Positions 20,186-31,226 of a DNA stretch of 64,000 nucleotides are shown here, piece after piece (the stretch's first letter is position 1; every line of letters begins with the position of its first letter). Source of the stretch: Pseudoxanthomonas sp. F37 (GTDB taxonomy: Bacteria > Pseudomonadota > Gammaproteobacteria > Xanthomonadales > Xanthomonadaceae); assembly GCF_022965755.1 (NCBI RefSeq), contig NZ_CP095187.1, forward strand, positions 930,001 through 994,000, in the 5' to 3' direction. A program made the position numbers and the translations under genes. The notes under the pieces are model-generated. The model was not told where the DNA came from. It searched no databases and saw only the letters and a program-made list of their open reading frames with translations.

Positions 20186-21021
20186 ACGCCGCCCTGCGCA
20201 TCCTGACCTGGCTGCTCGCGCTGGCGCTGGTCGCGCTGCCGGTCGTGGCCGTGGTCAACGGCTGGATCGGCGCCGACCGCTGGCCGCTGAGCACGCTGCG
20301 CGTGCAGGGCGAGCTGGCGCGCGTGCAGCCGGCGCAGCTGCAGGCCGCCGTGCTGCCGCATGCGCGCAGGGGCTTCTTCGCGGTCAGGCTGGAAGATGCC
20401 AAGCGCGCGGTCGAACAGCTGCCCTGGGTGGAGCGCGCCGAGGTGCGCAAGCGCTGGCCGGACGTGCTGGAGGTCCGCATCACCGAACACAAGCCGTTCG
20501 CGCGCTGGGGCGAGGACAGGCTGCTGTCCGAGCACGGGCGCCTGTTCCCGATGCCGAAGGAACTGGCCGGTCTGGACCTGCCGCAGCTCGGCGGGCCGGA
20601 ATCGCAGGTGCAGGAAGTGACCGCGCTCTACAACGAGTCGCGCCAGCTGTTCGCGCCGATGGGCCTGGACGTCACCACGCTGGTGATGGATGCCCGCGGC
20701 AGCTGGTCGCTGCAGCTGGGCAACGGCACCCAGGTGGTGGTCGGGCGCACCGACGCGCGTCCGCGCCTGGGCCGCTTCGCGCGAATGCTGCCGCAGCTGC
20801 TGGCCGCACAGGCGCAGCCGCTGGTGCGCGCGGACCTGCGCTACACCAATGGCTTCGCCCTGGTCTGGGCGAAGCCGGGAATCGGGAATGGAGAATCGGA
20901 AATGGCGTTGCCGCCGGCAATCGCGAGTTCCGGCGCGTTCATGCCAGGCGCTGCCTCCGTCCGACATCCGCAAGCATCGATTCCCCATTCCCCATTCTCA
21001 ATTCCCGGTTTCGCAACATGA
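20182..21021 (+). CDS. ftsQ: Cell division protein FtsQ with a repeat-encoded C-terminal tail
   Basis: A 279-residue bitopic divisome protein: transmembrane helix at about residues 8-28, POTRA domain ([15 protein letters not shown] onward, about 35-103), then the beta domain ending in [12 protein letters not shown] at about residue 232. From there the reading frame passes through both arms and the core of a heptad element (20877-21006), giving a tail of about 47 residues ([13 protein letters not shown]... to [14 protein letters not shown]) unlike ordinary FtsQ. The gene still ends by ATGA overlap with ftsA, so coupling is kept. POTRA and TM regions look intact, so the protein should be functional. 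Confidence 0.92.
   Translation: MNAALRILTWLLALALVALPVVAVVNGWIGADRWPLSTLRVQGELARVQPAQLQAAVLPHARRGFFAVRLEDAKRAVEQLPWVERAEVRKRWPDVLEVRITEHKPFARWGEDRLLSEHGRLFPMPKELAGLDLPQLGGPESQVQEVTALYNESRQLFAPMGLDVTTLVMDARGSWSLQLGNGTQVVVGRTDARPRLGRFARMLPQLLAAQAQPLVRADLRYTNGFALVWAKPGIGNGESEMALPPAIASSGAFMPGAASVRHPQASIPHSPFSIPGFAT
20877..21006. repeat. Paired heptad element inside the 3' end of ftsQ
   Basis: Left arm 20877-20905: GGGAATC, GGGAATG, GAGAATC, GGAAATG plus G. Right arm 20978-21006, reverse complement: GGGAATT, GAGAATG, GGGAATG, GGGAATC plus G. Core of 72 nt. The right arm ends 11 nt before the ftsA ATG and occupies its ribosome-binding region, where no Shine-Dalgarno sequence is seen. Confidence 0.85.
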
Positions 21022-22253
21022 ATCGCAAGGGTGACAAATCACTGATCGTCGGACTGGACATCGGCACCTCCAAGGTGACGGCGCTGGTCGGCGAGTACGC
21101 ACCGGGCAATCCGATCGAAGTGATCGGCATCGGCTCGCACGAGTCGCGCGGGCTCAAGCGCGGCGTCGTGGTGGACATCGAATCCACCGTGCAGTCCATC
21201 CAGCGCGCCATCGAGGAGGCCGAGCTGATGGCCGGCTGCGAGATCCGCTCGGTCTACGCCTCCATCTCGGGCAACCACGTGCAGTGCCGCAACTCGCCGG
21301 GCATCGTGCCGATCCGCGACGGCGAGGTCACCTGGGGCGACCTGGACCGCGTGCTGGAAGCGGCGAAGGCCGTGGCCATCCCCGCCGACCAGAAGATCCT
21401 CCACGCCATCCCGCGCGAGTACAAGCTGGACAACTCGCAGGAAGGCATCCGCAATCCGGTCGGCATGACCGGCGTGCGCCTGGAAGTGGACGCGCACCTG
21501 GTGTTCTGCGCGCAGTCCGCCGCCGCCAACATCAGCAAGTGCGTGCAGCGCTGCGGCCTGCAGATCGACGACCTGATCTTCTCCTCGCTGGCCTCCAGCG
21601 TGGCGGTGCTGACCAGCGACGAGCGCGAGCTGGGCGTGGCGCTGGTGGACATGGGGGCGGGCACGACCGACTTGGCGGTGTTCGTGCAGGGCGCGATCTG
21701 CCACACGGCCTCGCTGCCGATCGCCGGCGACCAGGTCACCAACGACATCGCCCACATGCTGCGCACGCCCACGCCCGAAGCCGAGCAGATCAAGGTGCGC
21801 TACGCCTGCGCGCTGGCGCAACTGGCGACGGCCGAGGAGAGCATCCAGGTGCCCAGCGTGGGCGACCGTCCGCCGCGCCGCCTGCCGCGCCACGCGCTGG
21901 CGCAGGCCGTGCAGCAGCGCTACGAAGAGATCTTCGAGATGGTGCAGGCCGAACTGCGCCGCTCGGGCTTCGAGGAGCGCGTGCGCGCCGGCATGGTGCT
22001 GACCGGCGGCGCCGCGAAGATGGAAGGCGTGGTCGAGCTGGCCGAGGAGATGCTGCAGATGCCGGTGCGCGTGGGCATCCCGCAGCACGTCACCGGGCTG
22101 GGCGAAGTGGTCGGCAATCCGGTGCATGCCACCGGCGTGGGCCTGCTGCTGATGGGCAGCCAGATCGAACATCCCCGGCGTCCGTCGCTGCCCACGGGCA
22201 AGGCGGGGAGCTGGTTCAAGAAGCTGCAGAACTGGTACAGGGGCGAGTTCTAG
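21018..22253 (+). CDS. ftsA: Cell division protein FtsA
   Basis: This 411-residue actin-like ATPase tethers FtsZ to the membrane. The phosphate-1 segment VGLDIGTSKVTALVGEY (about residues 11-27), the SHS2/1C domain (SVYASISGNHVQ) and phosphate-2 DMGAGTTDLAVF (about 212-223) are clear, and the C terminus GSWFKKLQNWYRGEF is the amphipathic membrane-targeting helix. The start overlaps ftsQ (ATGA). Because the sequence before the ATG is a repeat arm without a Shine-Dalgarno motif, translation probably depends on coupling to ftsQ. Confidence 0.96.
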   Translation: MNRKGDKSLIVGLDIGTSKVTALVGEYAPGNPIEVIGIGSHESRGLKRGVVVDIESTVQSIQRAIEEAELMAGCEIRSVYASISGNHVQCRNSPGIVPIRDGEVTWGDLDRVLEAAKAVAIPADQKILHAIPREYKLDNSQEGIRNPVGMTGVRLEVDAHLVFCAQSAAANISKCVQRCGLQIDDLIFSSLASSVAVLTSDERELGVALVDMGAGTTDLAVFVQGAICHTASLPIAGDQVTNDIAHMLRTPTPEAEQIKVRYACALAQLATAEESIQVPSVGDRPPRRLPRHALAQAVQQRYEEIFEMVQAELRRSGFEERVRAGMVLTGGAAKMEGVVELAEEMLQMPVRVGIPQHVTGLGEVVGNPVHATGVGLLLMGSQIEHPRRPSLPTGKAGSWFKKLQNWYRGEF

Positions 22254-22258
22254 TGGCC

Positions 22259-22458
22259 GGGAATAGGGAATCGAGAATTGCGAATCGGAATCGCAGAAGC
22301 GGAAGCAGGAGCGGTAAGGGCAGCACGGCAAGGCGCGGCAGGCAGGCAGAGACGTAGTTCATTGGCAACACGCAACACCACTTAAAACACAACTCGCCGG
22401 TAGCGGTATGGGCGTAGGGAAACGGTCTTCGATTCCCGACTCCCCATTCCCGATTCCC
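22259..22458. repeat. Paired heptad element between ftsA and ftsZ
   Basis: Left arm 22259-22287: GGGAATA, GGGAATC, GAGAATT, GCGAATC plus G. Right arm 22430-22458, reverse complement: GGGAATC, GGGAATG, GGGAGTC, GGGAATC plus G. The 142-nt core includes CACTTAAAACACAACTCGCC and could also hold an ftsZ promoter. It fills nearly the whole 225-bp ftsA-ftsZ gap, ending 20 nt before the ftsZ start. Confidence 0.85.
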
Positions 22459-22478
22459 GGCTCAAAGAGGACAAGGAC

Positions 22479-23705
22479 ATGGCACATTTCGAACTGGTTG
22501 AAAAGATGGCCCCGAATGCGGTGATCAAGGTCGTGGGCGTGGGCGGCGGCGGCGGCAACGCCGTGGCGCACATGGTCAACGGCAGCGTGGACGGCGTGGA
22601 GTTCATCACCGCCAACACCGATTCGCAGGCGATCAAGAACTGCGGCGCCAAGCTGCAGCTGCAGTTGGGCAGCAACGTCACCAAGGGCCTGGGCGCGGGC
22701 GCCAATCCGGAAGTCGGCCGCCAGGCCGCGCTGGAAGACCGCGAGCGCATCATCGACGCGCTGGATGGCGCCGACATGGTGTTCATCACCGCGGGCATGG
22801 GCGGCGGCACCGGCACCGGCGCCGCGCCGGTGGTGGCGCAGCTGGCCAAGGAGATGGGCATCCTGACGGTGGCCGTGGTCACCAAGCCGTTCCCGTTCGA
22901 AGGCCGCCGCCGCATGCAGGTGGCGCTGAAGGGCATCGAGGAACTGAGCCACCACTGCGACTCGCTGATCACCATCCCCAACGAGAAGCTGATCACCGTA
23001 CTGGGCCGCAACGCCACCATGATCCAGGCCTTCCGCGCCGCCAACGACGTGCTGCTGGGCGCTGTGCAGGGCATCGCCGACCTGATCGTCCGCCCGGGCC
23101 TGATCAACGTCGACTTCGCCGACGTCCGTACCGTCATGAGCGAGATGGGCCTGGCCATGATGGGCACCGGTTCGGCCCGCGGCGACGACCGCGCGCAGGC
23201 CGCCGCCGAGGCCGCCATCCAGAACCCGCTGCTGGACGACGTCAACCTCAATGGCGCCAACGGCATCCTGGTCAACATCACCGCCGGTCCGGACTTCACG
23301 ATGGCCGAGTTCGACGAAGTGGGCCGCACCATCGAGGGCTTCGCCTCGGAAGATGCCACCGTCGTGGTCGGCACCGTGCTGGATCCGGACATGCAGGACG
23401 AAGTGCGCGTGACCGTGGTGGCCACCGGCCTGAACCGCAACGCCGTCCGCCAGCCGGTCGGCCGTGGCGGCGACCTGCGCGAGCCGATGCGCGCGCCGAT
23501 CAAGCTGGTCCGCGACGCCACCACCGGCATGCCGATCGACGACGGCTACTCCATGGATCCGATCGGCGCTGCCACCAGCGGCCTGGGCCTGCGCCGTGGT
23601 TCGGCCTCGCCCGCACCGTCGGCGCCGGCCTCCGCGCCGGTGGCGGCGGAGTTGCCGTCGGACTACCTGGATATTCCGGCGTTCCTGCGCCGCCAGGCGG
23701 ACTGA
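22479..23705 (+). CDS. ftsZ: Cell division GTPase FtsZ
   Basis: A 408-residue tubulin homologue that forms the Z ring. The tubulin signature GGGTGTG lies at about residues 108-114 ([16 protein letters not shown]), the [11 protein letters not shown] loop near residues 20-30, and the NVDFAD synergy loop near 207-212. After a Pro/Ala-rich linker it ends with the conserved tail peptide [14 protein letters not shown] that binds FtsA and ZipA. Start at 22479 follows an AGAGGACAAGG stretch. It is the first gene in the cluster separated from its neighbour by a clear leader, so an own promoter is possible. Confidence 0.97.
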   Translation: MAHFELVEKMAPNAVIKVVGVGGGGGNAVAHMVNGSVDGVEFITANTDSQAIKNCGAKLQLQLGSNVTKGLGAGANPEVGRQAALEDRERIIDALDGADMVFITAGMGGGTGTGAAPVVAQLAKEMGILTVAVVTKPFPFEGRRRMQVALKGIEELSHHCDSLITIPNEKLITVLGRNATMIQAFRAANDVLLGAVQGIADLIVRPGLINVDFADVRTVMSEMGLAMMGTGSARGDDRAQAAAEAAIQNPLLDDVNLNGANGILVNITAGPDFTMAEFDEVGRTIEGFASEDATVVVGTVLDPDMQDEVRVTVVATGLNRNAVRQPVGRGGDLREPMRAPIKLVRDATTGMPIDDGYSMDPIGAATSGLGLRRGSASPAPSAPASAPVAAELPSDYLDIPAFLRRQAD

Positions 23706-23717
23706 TACACCCATGGA

Positions 23718-23797
23718 CCCTCCCCGCAAGGGGAGGGAGCAAGACCGAACGACACCGCCATGTCCCTTCGCTGCCGGGCCTTCGCCGGCCCGGCAGC
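23718..23797 (+). terminator. Two hairpins after ftsZ
   Basis: CCCTCCCC-GCAA-GGGGAGGG (23718-23737) and an 11-bp stem GCTGCCGGGCC/GGCCCGGCAGC with a 6-nt loop (23770-23797) follow ftsZ. The second is trailed by CCTTTCC but no long T-run. They probably attenuate read-through from the dcw transcript into lpxC or stabilise the ftsZ mRNA end. Confidence 0.55.
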
Positions 23798-23924
23798 CCT
23801 TTCCGGCGGCCTTAACAGGTCGTTGTTGCAGGCGTGGGACAGACCGGTTCTTTCGTTAAGATTCAGCGAATTGCGTGATATTCTCGCTGCCCGCTCAGGT
23901 TCCCCCCACCTGCGATTCCTGCCG

Positions 23925-24839
23925 ATGGCCCAGCAACGCACCCTCAAGAACGTGATCCGCGCAACGGGCGTGGGGCTGCACAGCGGCGAAAAGGTCTACA
24001 TGACGCTGCGTCCGGCGCCGGTGGACACCGGCATCGTGTTCCGGCGCACCGACCTGGAACCGGTGGTGGAGATTCCCGCCAGCGCGCAGCTGGTTACCGA
24101 GACCACCCTGTGCACGGGCCTGACCTGCGCAGGCGCCAAGGTGCAGACGGTGGAGCACCTGATGTCGGCCATGGCCGGCCTGGGCGTCGACAACGCCTAC
24201 GTGGAGCTGTCCTCGGCCGAGCTGCCGATCATGGACGGATCCGCCGGCCCGTTCGTGTTCCTCATCCAGTCCGCCGGTGTCGTCGAGCAGGACGCCCCCA
24301 AGCGTTTCATCCGCATCACCCGCACGGTGGAAGTGACCGAAGGCGACAAGGTGGCGCGCTTCGAGCCGTACGACGGATTCAAGCTGGGCTTTACGGTGAA
24401 GTTCGACCACCCGATGATCCCGGCCTCGCAGTCGCGCGCCGAAGTGGACTTTTCCACCGGCGCCTACATCAAGGAAGTCGCGCGCGCGCGCACGTTCGGC
24501 TTCATGCGCGACCTGGAATACATGCGCGAGCGCAACCTGGGCCTGGGCGGCTCGATGGACAATGCCATCGTGCTGGACGAGTTCCGCGTGCTGAACGAGG
24601 ACGGCCTGCGCTACACGGACGAATTCGTCCGCCACAAGATCCTGGACGCCATCGGCGACCTCTACCTCGCCGGCCGCCCGATCCTGGGCGCGTACGAGGG
24701 ATTCAAGTCGGGCCATGCGCTGAACAACAAGCTGGTCCGGGCCCTGCTGGCCGAAACCTCGGCCTGGGAAGAAGTGACCTTCGAGGACCGCGGCACGCCG
24801 TCCCCGGTCACCTATGCGACGCCTGCCCTGGCGGTCTGA
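23925..24839 (+). CDS. lpxC: UDP-3-O-acyl-GlcNAc deacetylase LpxC
   Basis: This 304-residue zinc deacetylase performs the committed step of lipid A synthesis. Zinc ligands are visible in [12 protein letters not shown] (His near residue 76) and in [13 protein letters not shown] (Asp near 239, with the preceding HKILD), and the catalytic [12 protein letters not shown] segment is near 263-274. [11 protein letters not shown] near residue 12 is the N-terminal signature. ATG 23925 gives the normal family length; the frame extends upstream through the intergenic hairpins, but no homologous sequence is there. It has a 219-bp leader and likely its own promoter. Confidence 0.96.
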   Translation: MAQQRTLKNVIRATGVGLHSGEKVYMTLRPAPVDTGIVFRRTDLEPVVEIPASAQLVTETTLCTGLTCAGAKVQTVEHLMSAMAGLGVDNAYVELSSAELPIMDGSAGPFVFLIQSAGVVEQDAPKRFIRITRTVEVTEGDKVARFEPYDGFKLGFTVKFDHPMIPASQSRAEVDFSTGAYIKEVARARTFGFMRDLEYMRERNLGLGGSMDNAIVLDEFRVLNEDGLRYTDEFVRHKILDAIGDLYLAGRPILGAYEGFKSGHALNNKLVRALLAETSAWEEVTFEDRGTPSPVTYATPALAV

Positions 24840-25040
24840 GACGCCCGTCCCCTGCGGACGGTGACCCCGCTGTCGACCGGTTTCCAACCCCCGTCACGCG
24901 GTGGTGCGGAAATGGTTACGCCTTGGCGAAACTGTGAACTGCGTCGGATTTCAGGTCCGAAAATAACATTTTTCTAACCTTTGGCTAACGCCCCGACCGA
25001 CGGTGGCCGGTACCATGCCCCGTCCTTCGTGATGGCCGGG
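24840..25040. other. Convergent intergenic region lpxC / DUF721
   Basis: Gap of 201 bp between two convergent genes. A small hairpin CCGTCC-CCTGC-GGACGG (24845-24861) follows lpxC and may be a weak terminator. An AT-rich stretch around 24955-24990 has no clear promoter or palindrome. Confidence 0.4.
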
Positions 25041-25508
25041 TCAATTTTTCCGGCGCCCGCGATGACCGCCCTGCGGGGTGGGGGTACCGGCGGAGTCCGG
25101 GGCCGACAGGAGGTCGAGGGCCGCTTGCAGCCCTCTGCGGGAGGCCTCCGATACGGGTACGACCGCTGCCTGTGCAGGCTTCACGACCGGCGCGAGGCGC
25201 GTCTTGGCGGTGACTTCGGTGACCGCCAGTCCGATGGATTGGGCCACGTTGATCAATTCGGGTGCCGCCAGGCGTAGCCGGGCGTTCCATACCGGGGAGT
25301 CGACGATAAAAACGAGCCGCTTGCCCGCCACGTTCGCCAACCGGCAATGCGGCGCCAGGGCAGGGGGAAGGCAGGGGCGAAGCTGCTGTTCCAAGGCGTC
25401 CAGCCACATGGCGCGACGCACCGGGTCGGTGGCGGCATCCGTCAGGGCAGCCTGCAGGGCAGGTTGCACGATGCCGGTACGGCGCGGCTTGGACTTCGAA
25501 TCAGACAT
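25041..25508 (-). CDS. DUF721/DciA family protein
   Basis: A 155-residue protein of the DUF721 family, whose best-studied members (DciA) interact with and help load the replicative helicase DnaB in bacteria lacking DnaC. The compact KH-like core is seen in LRPCLPPALAPHCRLANVAGKRLVFIVDSPVWNARLRLAAPELI (about residues 42-85), ending in the PVWNARLR signature. The rest, Ala/Gln/Val-rich, looks flexible. It sits back-to-back with the M23 peptidase gene, with only 8 bp between the two start codons, as in other Xanthomonadaceae near secA. The helicase-loader role is from family knowledge. Confidence 0.8.
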   Translation of the reverse strand: MSDSKSKPRRTGIVQPALQAALTDAATDPVRRAMWLDALEQQLRPCLPPALAPHCRLANVAGKRLVFIVDSPVWNARLRLAAPELINVAQSIGLAVTEVTAKTRLAPVVKPAQAAVVPVSEASRRGLQAALDLLSAPDSAGTPTPQGGHRGRRKN

Positions 25509-25516
25509 CGGTATCT

Positions 25517-26470
25517 ATGAGCTTTAAGACCATCGTAAACAATTCGCGTACCTGGTGGGCCCATGCGTCCGCCCACGGTGCCTACCGCATCCGCCTCGCA
25601 TTCCATGCGCGCCCGCTGGCCAGCGCCTGCGTGCTGGTCGCCGCCGGCCTGCTGGTCGGCGTGGCCGGCCGCAGCGCCGCCGGCATGGCGCAGGTCTCGC
25701 TGCTGCAGGCCAAGGCCGAGCAGCGCGATGCGGAACTGGACCAGGTGCGCCGCGGCGCCCAGCAGGAAATCAACGCCATGGCCGCGCGCCTGGGCGAGCT
25801 GCAGGCGCAGGCCAACCGCCTGAACGCCCTGGGCGAGCGCCTGACCCGTGTGGGCCAGTTGCAGGACGGCGAGTTCGACTTCAACGAGCCGGTGGGCGTG
25901 GGCGGCAACGACGTGTCCTACGACATGAAGCCGGCCGAACTGGTGGCCGGCGTGGACAAGCTGGAGCAGCAGTTCGCCGCGTCGGGCCGCCAGCTGTCGG
26001 TGCTGGAGGCGCTGCTGTTCAATCGCGAACTGGACAGGAACGCCACCCCGGGCCGCATGCCGATCGCCAACAGCTACATCACCTCCGGCTTCGGCGGTCG
26101 CGCCGATCCGTTCGGTGGCGGTGGCCAGTACCACAAGGGCATCGACTTCAAGGCCAGCGTCGGCGATCCCGTGCTGGCCGTCGCCGACGGGGTGGTCAGC
26201 TTCGCCGGCGTGAAGGGCGGTTACGGCAACGTGGTGGATGTCGACCACGGCAACGGCTATGTCACCCGCTATGCGCACAATTCGCGCCTGGCCGTGCGCG
26301 CGGGCGATCTGGTCCGCGTGGGCCAGGAAGTGGCCAAGGCCGGCTCCACCGGGCGCTCCACCGGTGCGCACGTGCACTTCGAGGTGTGGGAGAACGGACG
26401 CGTGGTCAATCCGCGCAAGTTCCTGGGCGAGGGCCCCACGCCGGTGGGCCGGCCCGTCAAGCGCGGCTGA
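25517..26470 (+). CDS. M23/LytM family peptidase, membrane anchored
   Basis: This 317-residue protein has an uncleaved-looking N-terminal transmembrane segment (about residues 33-52), a coiled coil rich in Gln, Glu and Ala (about 60-100) and a C-terminal LytM domain. Zinc ligands are present: YHKGIDF (His206, Asp210) and HVHFEVWENG (His285 and His287), so it should be an active peptidoglycan endopeptidase rather than a degenerate activator such as EnvC or NlpD. GFGGRADPFGGGG is the family loop. It starts 8 bp from the divergent DUF721 gene with no Shine-Dalgarno sequence in that gap, and ends 220 bp before secA. Confidence 0.9.
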   Translation: MSFKTIVNNSRTWWAHASAHGAYRIRLAFHARPLASACVLVAAGLLVGVAGRSAAGMAQVSLLQAKAEQRDAELDQVRRGAQQEINAMAARLGELQAQANRLNALGERLTRVGQLQDGEFDFNEPVGVGGNDVSYDMKPAELVAGVDKLEQQFAASGRQLSVLEALLFNRELDRNATPGRMPIANSYITSGFGGRADPFGGGGQYHKGIDFKASVGDPVLAVADGVVSFAGVKGGYGNVVDVDHGNGYVTRYAHNSRLAVRAGDLVRVGQEVAKAGSTGRSTGAHVHFEVWENGRVVNPRKFLGEGPTPVGRPVKRG

Positions 26471-26590
26471 CCGGGGCCCGCGCGGCGCGGAGCCCGCTTC
26501 GCTGCTCTGCGGCCCTGGCCGGCGTCGGGAACCATGCCGTGCGCGGCCGGTCTGACGCTCCGCCTTGATTCCCCGGGCGGCGCCCCAAGC

Positions 26591-26638
26591 TACAATACGG
26601 TGTTGCCAGACAGGGCGCCTTGCGCCCTGTTTCGTTTT
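26591..26638 (+). promoter_or_regulatory. secA upstream -10 element and terminator-like hairpin
   Basis: TACAAT (26591-26596) is a good -10; the best -35 is TTGATT (26565-26570) but at a long 20-bp spacing. It is followed by a perfect 9-bp stem ACAGGGCGC-CTT-GCGCCCTGT (26610-26630) and then TTCGTTTT. The hairpin lies before the secA ATG by 60 bp, so it either ends the peptidase transcript or attenuates secA. Confidence 0.5.
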
Positions 26639-26690
26639 GGGCCCGCCACACCGCGGGGCCGCGGCGTTCCTTTCCCATCCGGTTCCCTAC

Positions 26691-29444
<2,754 letters not shown>

Positions 29445-29466
29445 GGCCGGGCGCGGGGTCGGACGG

Positions 29467-29493
29467 AAAAAGCCGCGCATCGCGCGGCTTTTT
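29467..29493 (+). terminator. Rho-independent terminator of secA
   Basis: A perfect 12-bp inverted repeat AAAAAGCCGCGC-ATC-GCGCGGCTTTTT begins 22 bp after the secA stop, giving a GC-rich stem with a T-run on the + strand. It would also work in the opposite direction. Confidence 0.92.
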
Positions 29494-29556
29494 CTTTGCG
29501 GTGGGCGGGGGCGGGACTATTTGCGTCTACCTGCCGGTTCCCGGCAAGCTTCCGCC

Positions 29557-30507
29557 ATGCCCACTCCGTTACGCTCGATCCATGTCATGGCCGCCGTCAT
29601 CACCGATGCACGCGGCCGCATCCTGCTGGCCCGCCGCACCGAAGGCCGCGACCTGGCCGGGCGCTGGGAGTTTCCCGGCGGCAAGCAGGAGCCGGGGGAA
29701 CATCCCGAGGACGCGCTGGTGCGGGAATTGCGCGAGGAGCTGGGCATCGAGGCGCGCGTGGGCGCGCACCTCATCAGCGTCCCGCAGCAGTACCCCGACA
29801 AGCGGCTGTGCCTGGAGGTGCGGCAGCTGACCGGCTGGAGCGGCACGCCGCGGGGACACGAGGGCCAGGCGCTGGCGTGGGTGCCGGCCGACAAGTTGAC
29901 GCGCTACGACATGCCGCCGGCGGATCGGCCGGTAGTGGCGGCGCTGTTGCAGCCGGACCGGTACCTGGTCACGCCGGAACCGGAGGATTCGCACCAGTGG
30001 CTCGCCGCGCTCGAGCAGGCCCTCTCGGCGGGCCTCCGCCGCGTGCAGGTGCGCGCGCGCAGCCTGTCGGGCGATGCCTGGCGCGCATTGGCGTCCCAGG
30101 CGGTCGCGCGATGCCGGCAGGCGGGCGCCGAAGTGCTGCTCAATGGCGACATCGAGCTGGCGCGCGAACTGCAGGTGGGCGTCCACCTGCGCGCGCACCA
30201 GTTGGCCGGCCTGTCCGCGCGACCGCTGCAACAGGGGGCGCCGGTCGCGGCGTCCTGCCACACGCCCGAGGACCTGCGGCAGGCGGAGGCACTGGGCTGC
30301 GATTTCGCGGTGCTGGGCAGCGTGCATCCCACCCTCAGCCATCCCGGCGGCGAGGCGCTGGGATGGCAAGGCTTCGCCCGCCTGCGCGAAGGGGCCTCGT
30401 TGCCGATCTACGCCATCGGCGGCATGACGCCCGCCGACATCGCGCATGCGCGCCAGCATGGCGCGCAGGGCATCGCGGCCATCCGCGGGTTGTGGCCGGC
30501 GGTGTAA
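29557..30507 (+). CDS. Nudix hydrolase (MutT-like) fused to a ThiE-like TIM-barrel domain
   Basis: A 316-residue two-domain protein. The N half (about 1-130) is a MutT-type Nudix hydrolase with the full Nudix box, from GGKQEPGEHPEDAL through RELREELGI at residues about 48-71, implying hydrolysis of 8-oxo-dGTP or a similar nucleotide. The C half (about 145-316) resembles thiamine-phosphate synthase, ending with the phosphate-binding LPIYAIGGMTPADIAHARQHG. Some ThiE catalytic residues are hard to confirm, so a sanitising role rather than thiamine synthesis is possible. Such fusions are known in Pseudomonas and Xanthomonas. Start at 29557 (ATG) is preferred over a TTG at 29521. Confidence 0.88.
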   Translation: MPTPLRSIHVMAAVITDARGRILLARRTEGRDLAGRWEFPGGKQEPGEHPEDALVRELREELGIEARVGAHLISVPQQYPDKRLCLEVRQLTGWSGTPRGHEGQALAWVPADKLTRYDMPPADRPVVAALLQPDRYLVTPEPEDSHQWLAALEQALSAGLRRVQVRARSLSGDAWRALASQAVARCRQAGAEVLLNGDIELARELQVGVHLRAHQLAGLSARPLQQGAPVAASCHTPEDLRQAEALGCDFAVLGSVHPTLSHPGGEALGWQGFARLREGASLPIYAIGGMTPADIAHARQHGAQGIAAIRGLWPAV

Positions 30508-30531
30508 CGCCGTCGTTGGCCCTCCACGTTC

Positions 30532-30652
30532 GAAGAGCATCGCGGGCATGGCCCGCTCCTACAGGGTGGTGCGGTGGGGTCTGTAGGAGCGCCCTGGGGC
30601 GCGATGCTCTTCCGTCCGTGTTCGAAGAGCATCGCGGGCATGGCCCGCTCCC
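30532..30652. repeat. REP cluster upstream of the RAYT gene
   Basis: Three REP units: reverse at 30532-30562, forward GTAGGAGCGCCCTGGGGCGC at 30583-30608, and a reverse unit at 30624-30652 that has lost its GTAG end. Reverse units have the stem GCGGGC-CAT-GCCCGC; forward units have GCGCCC..GGGCGC. They fill the gap between the Nudix gene and the transposase. Confidence 0.85.
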
Positions 30653-30719
30653 AAATCTGACGGTTCGGCGCGGCGGTGCCTGATGTTCGTGCCGCGCGCC
30701 AGCCAAGAAGCTGGCGTGC

Positions 30720-31226
30720 ATGCCGCCTCTCGTCTTCCCGCACGCCGGCCATGCAGCGCTCCGGCGCCATCGTGTCCATCTGCCGGGCCATGCATACCTG
30801 GTGACCGCGACCACCCTGTCGCGCCAACCCTTCTTCAGCGAATTCGCACCCACCTGCGCGGCCGCGCGCCGCCATCTCGACCCCGACGTCTACCGCGATT
30901 CGCGACTGCTGGCGTGGGTGCTGATGCCGGACCACGGGCATTGGCTGGTCCAGGTCGGTGATGGCGATCATCTGGCCTCGATCATGAACCGCATCAAGTC
31001 CGCCACCGCGCGTGCCTACAACGAACAGCGGAGGCGTACCGGAGCGCTCTGGGCACGCGCGTATCACGAGCATTTGTTGCGTGGGGACGATGACGTAAAG
31101 GGAGCCGCGCGCTATCTGGTTGCCAATCCCGTCAGGGCAGGGCTGGTGAAACGCGTGGGCGACTACCCGTTCTGGGATGCGGTGTGGATTGGGGATCGGA
31201 GCGAAGGCGCTGTAGGAGCGCCCTAG
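30720..31226 (+). CDS. REP-associated tyrosine transposase (RAYT)
   Basis: This 168-residue Y1-type HUH single-strand nuclease belongs to the TnpA-REP family, which binds and cleaves REP hairpins. The N-terminal HRVHLPGHAYLVTATTL strand, the HUH motif MPDHGHWLV (His72 and His74) and the catalytic tyrosine in RAYHEHLL (Tyr115) are intact, followed by AARYLVANPVRAGLV. It is single-copy here and flanked on both sides by its REP sequences; the last residues and stop (GAP, TAG) are within the first unit of the downstream array. Such genes are generally immobile but maintain REP families. Confidence 0.92.
   Translation: MPPLVFPHAGHAALRRHRVHLPGHAYLVTATTLSRQPFFSEFAPTCAAARRHLDPDVYRDSRLLAWVLMPDHGHWLVQVGDGDHLASIMNRIKSATARAYNEQRRRTGALWARAYHEHLLRGDDDVKGAARYLVANPVRAGLVKRVGDYPFWDAVWIGDRSEGAVGAP

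Noticed and set aside
23760-23924. N-terminal extension of LpxC from an upstream ATG
   Set aside because: The extension runs through a GC hairpin and lacks family similarity; ATG 23925 gives the standard length and N terminus.
26471-26690. A secM-like regulator gene upstream of secA
   Set aside because: No reading frame with a signal peptide and arrest motif exists in the 220-bp gap; only the hairpin is seen.
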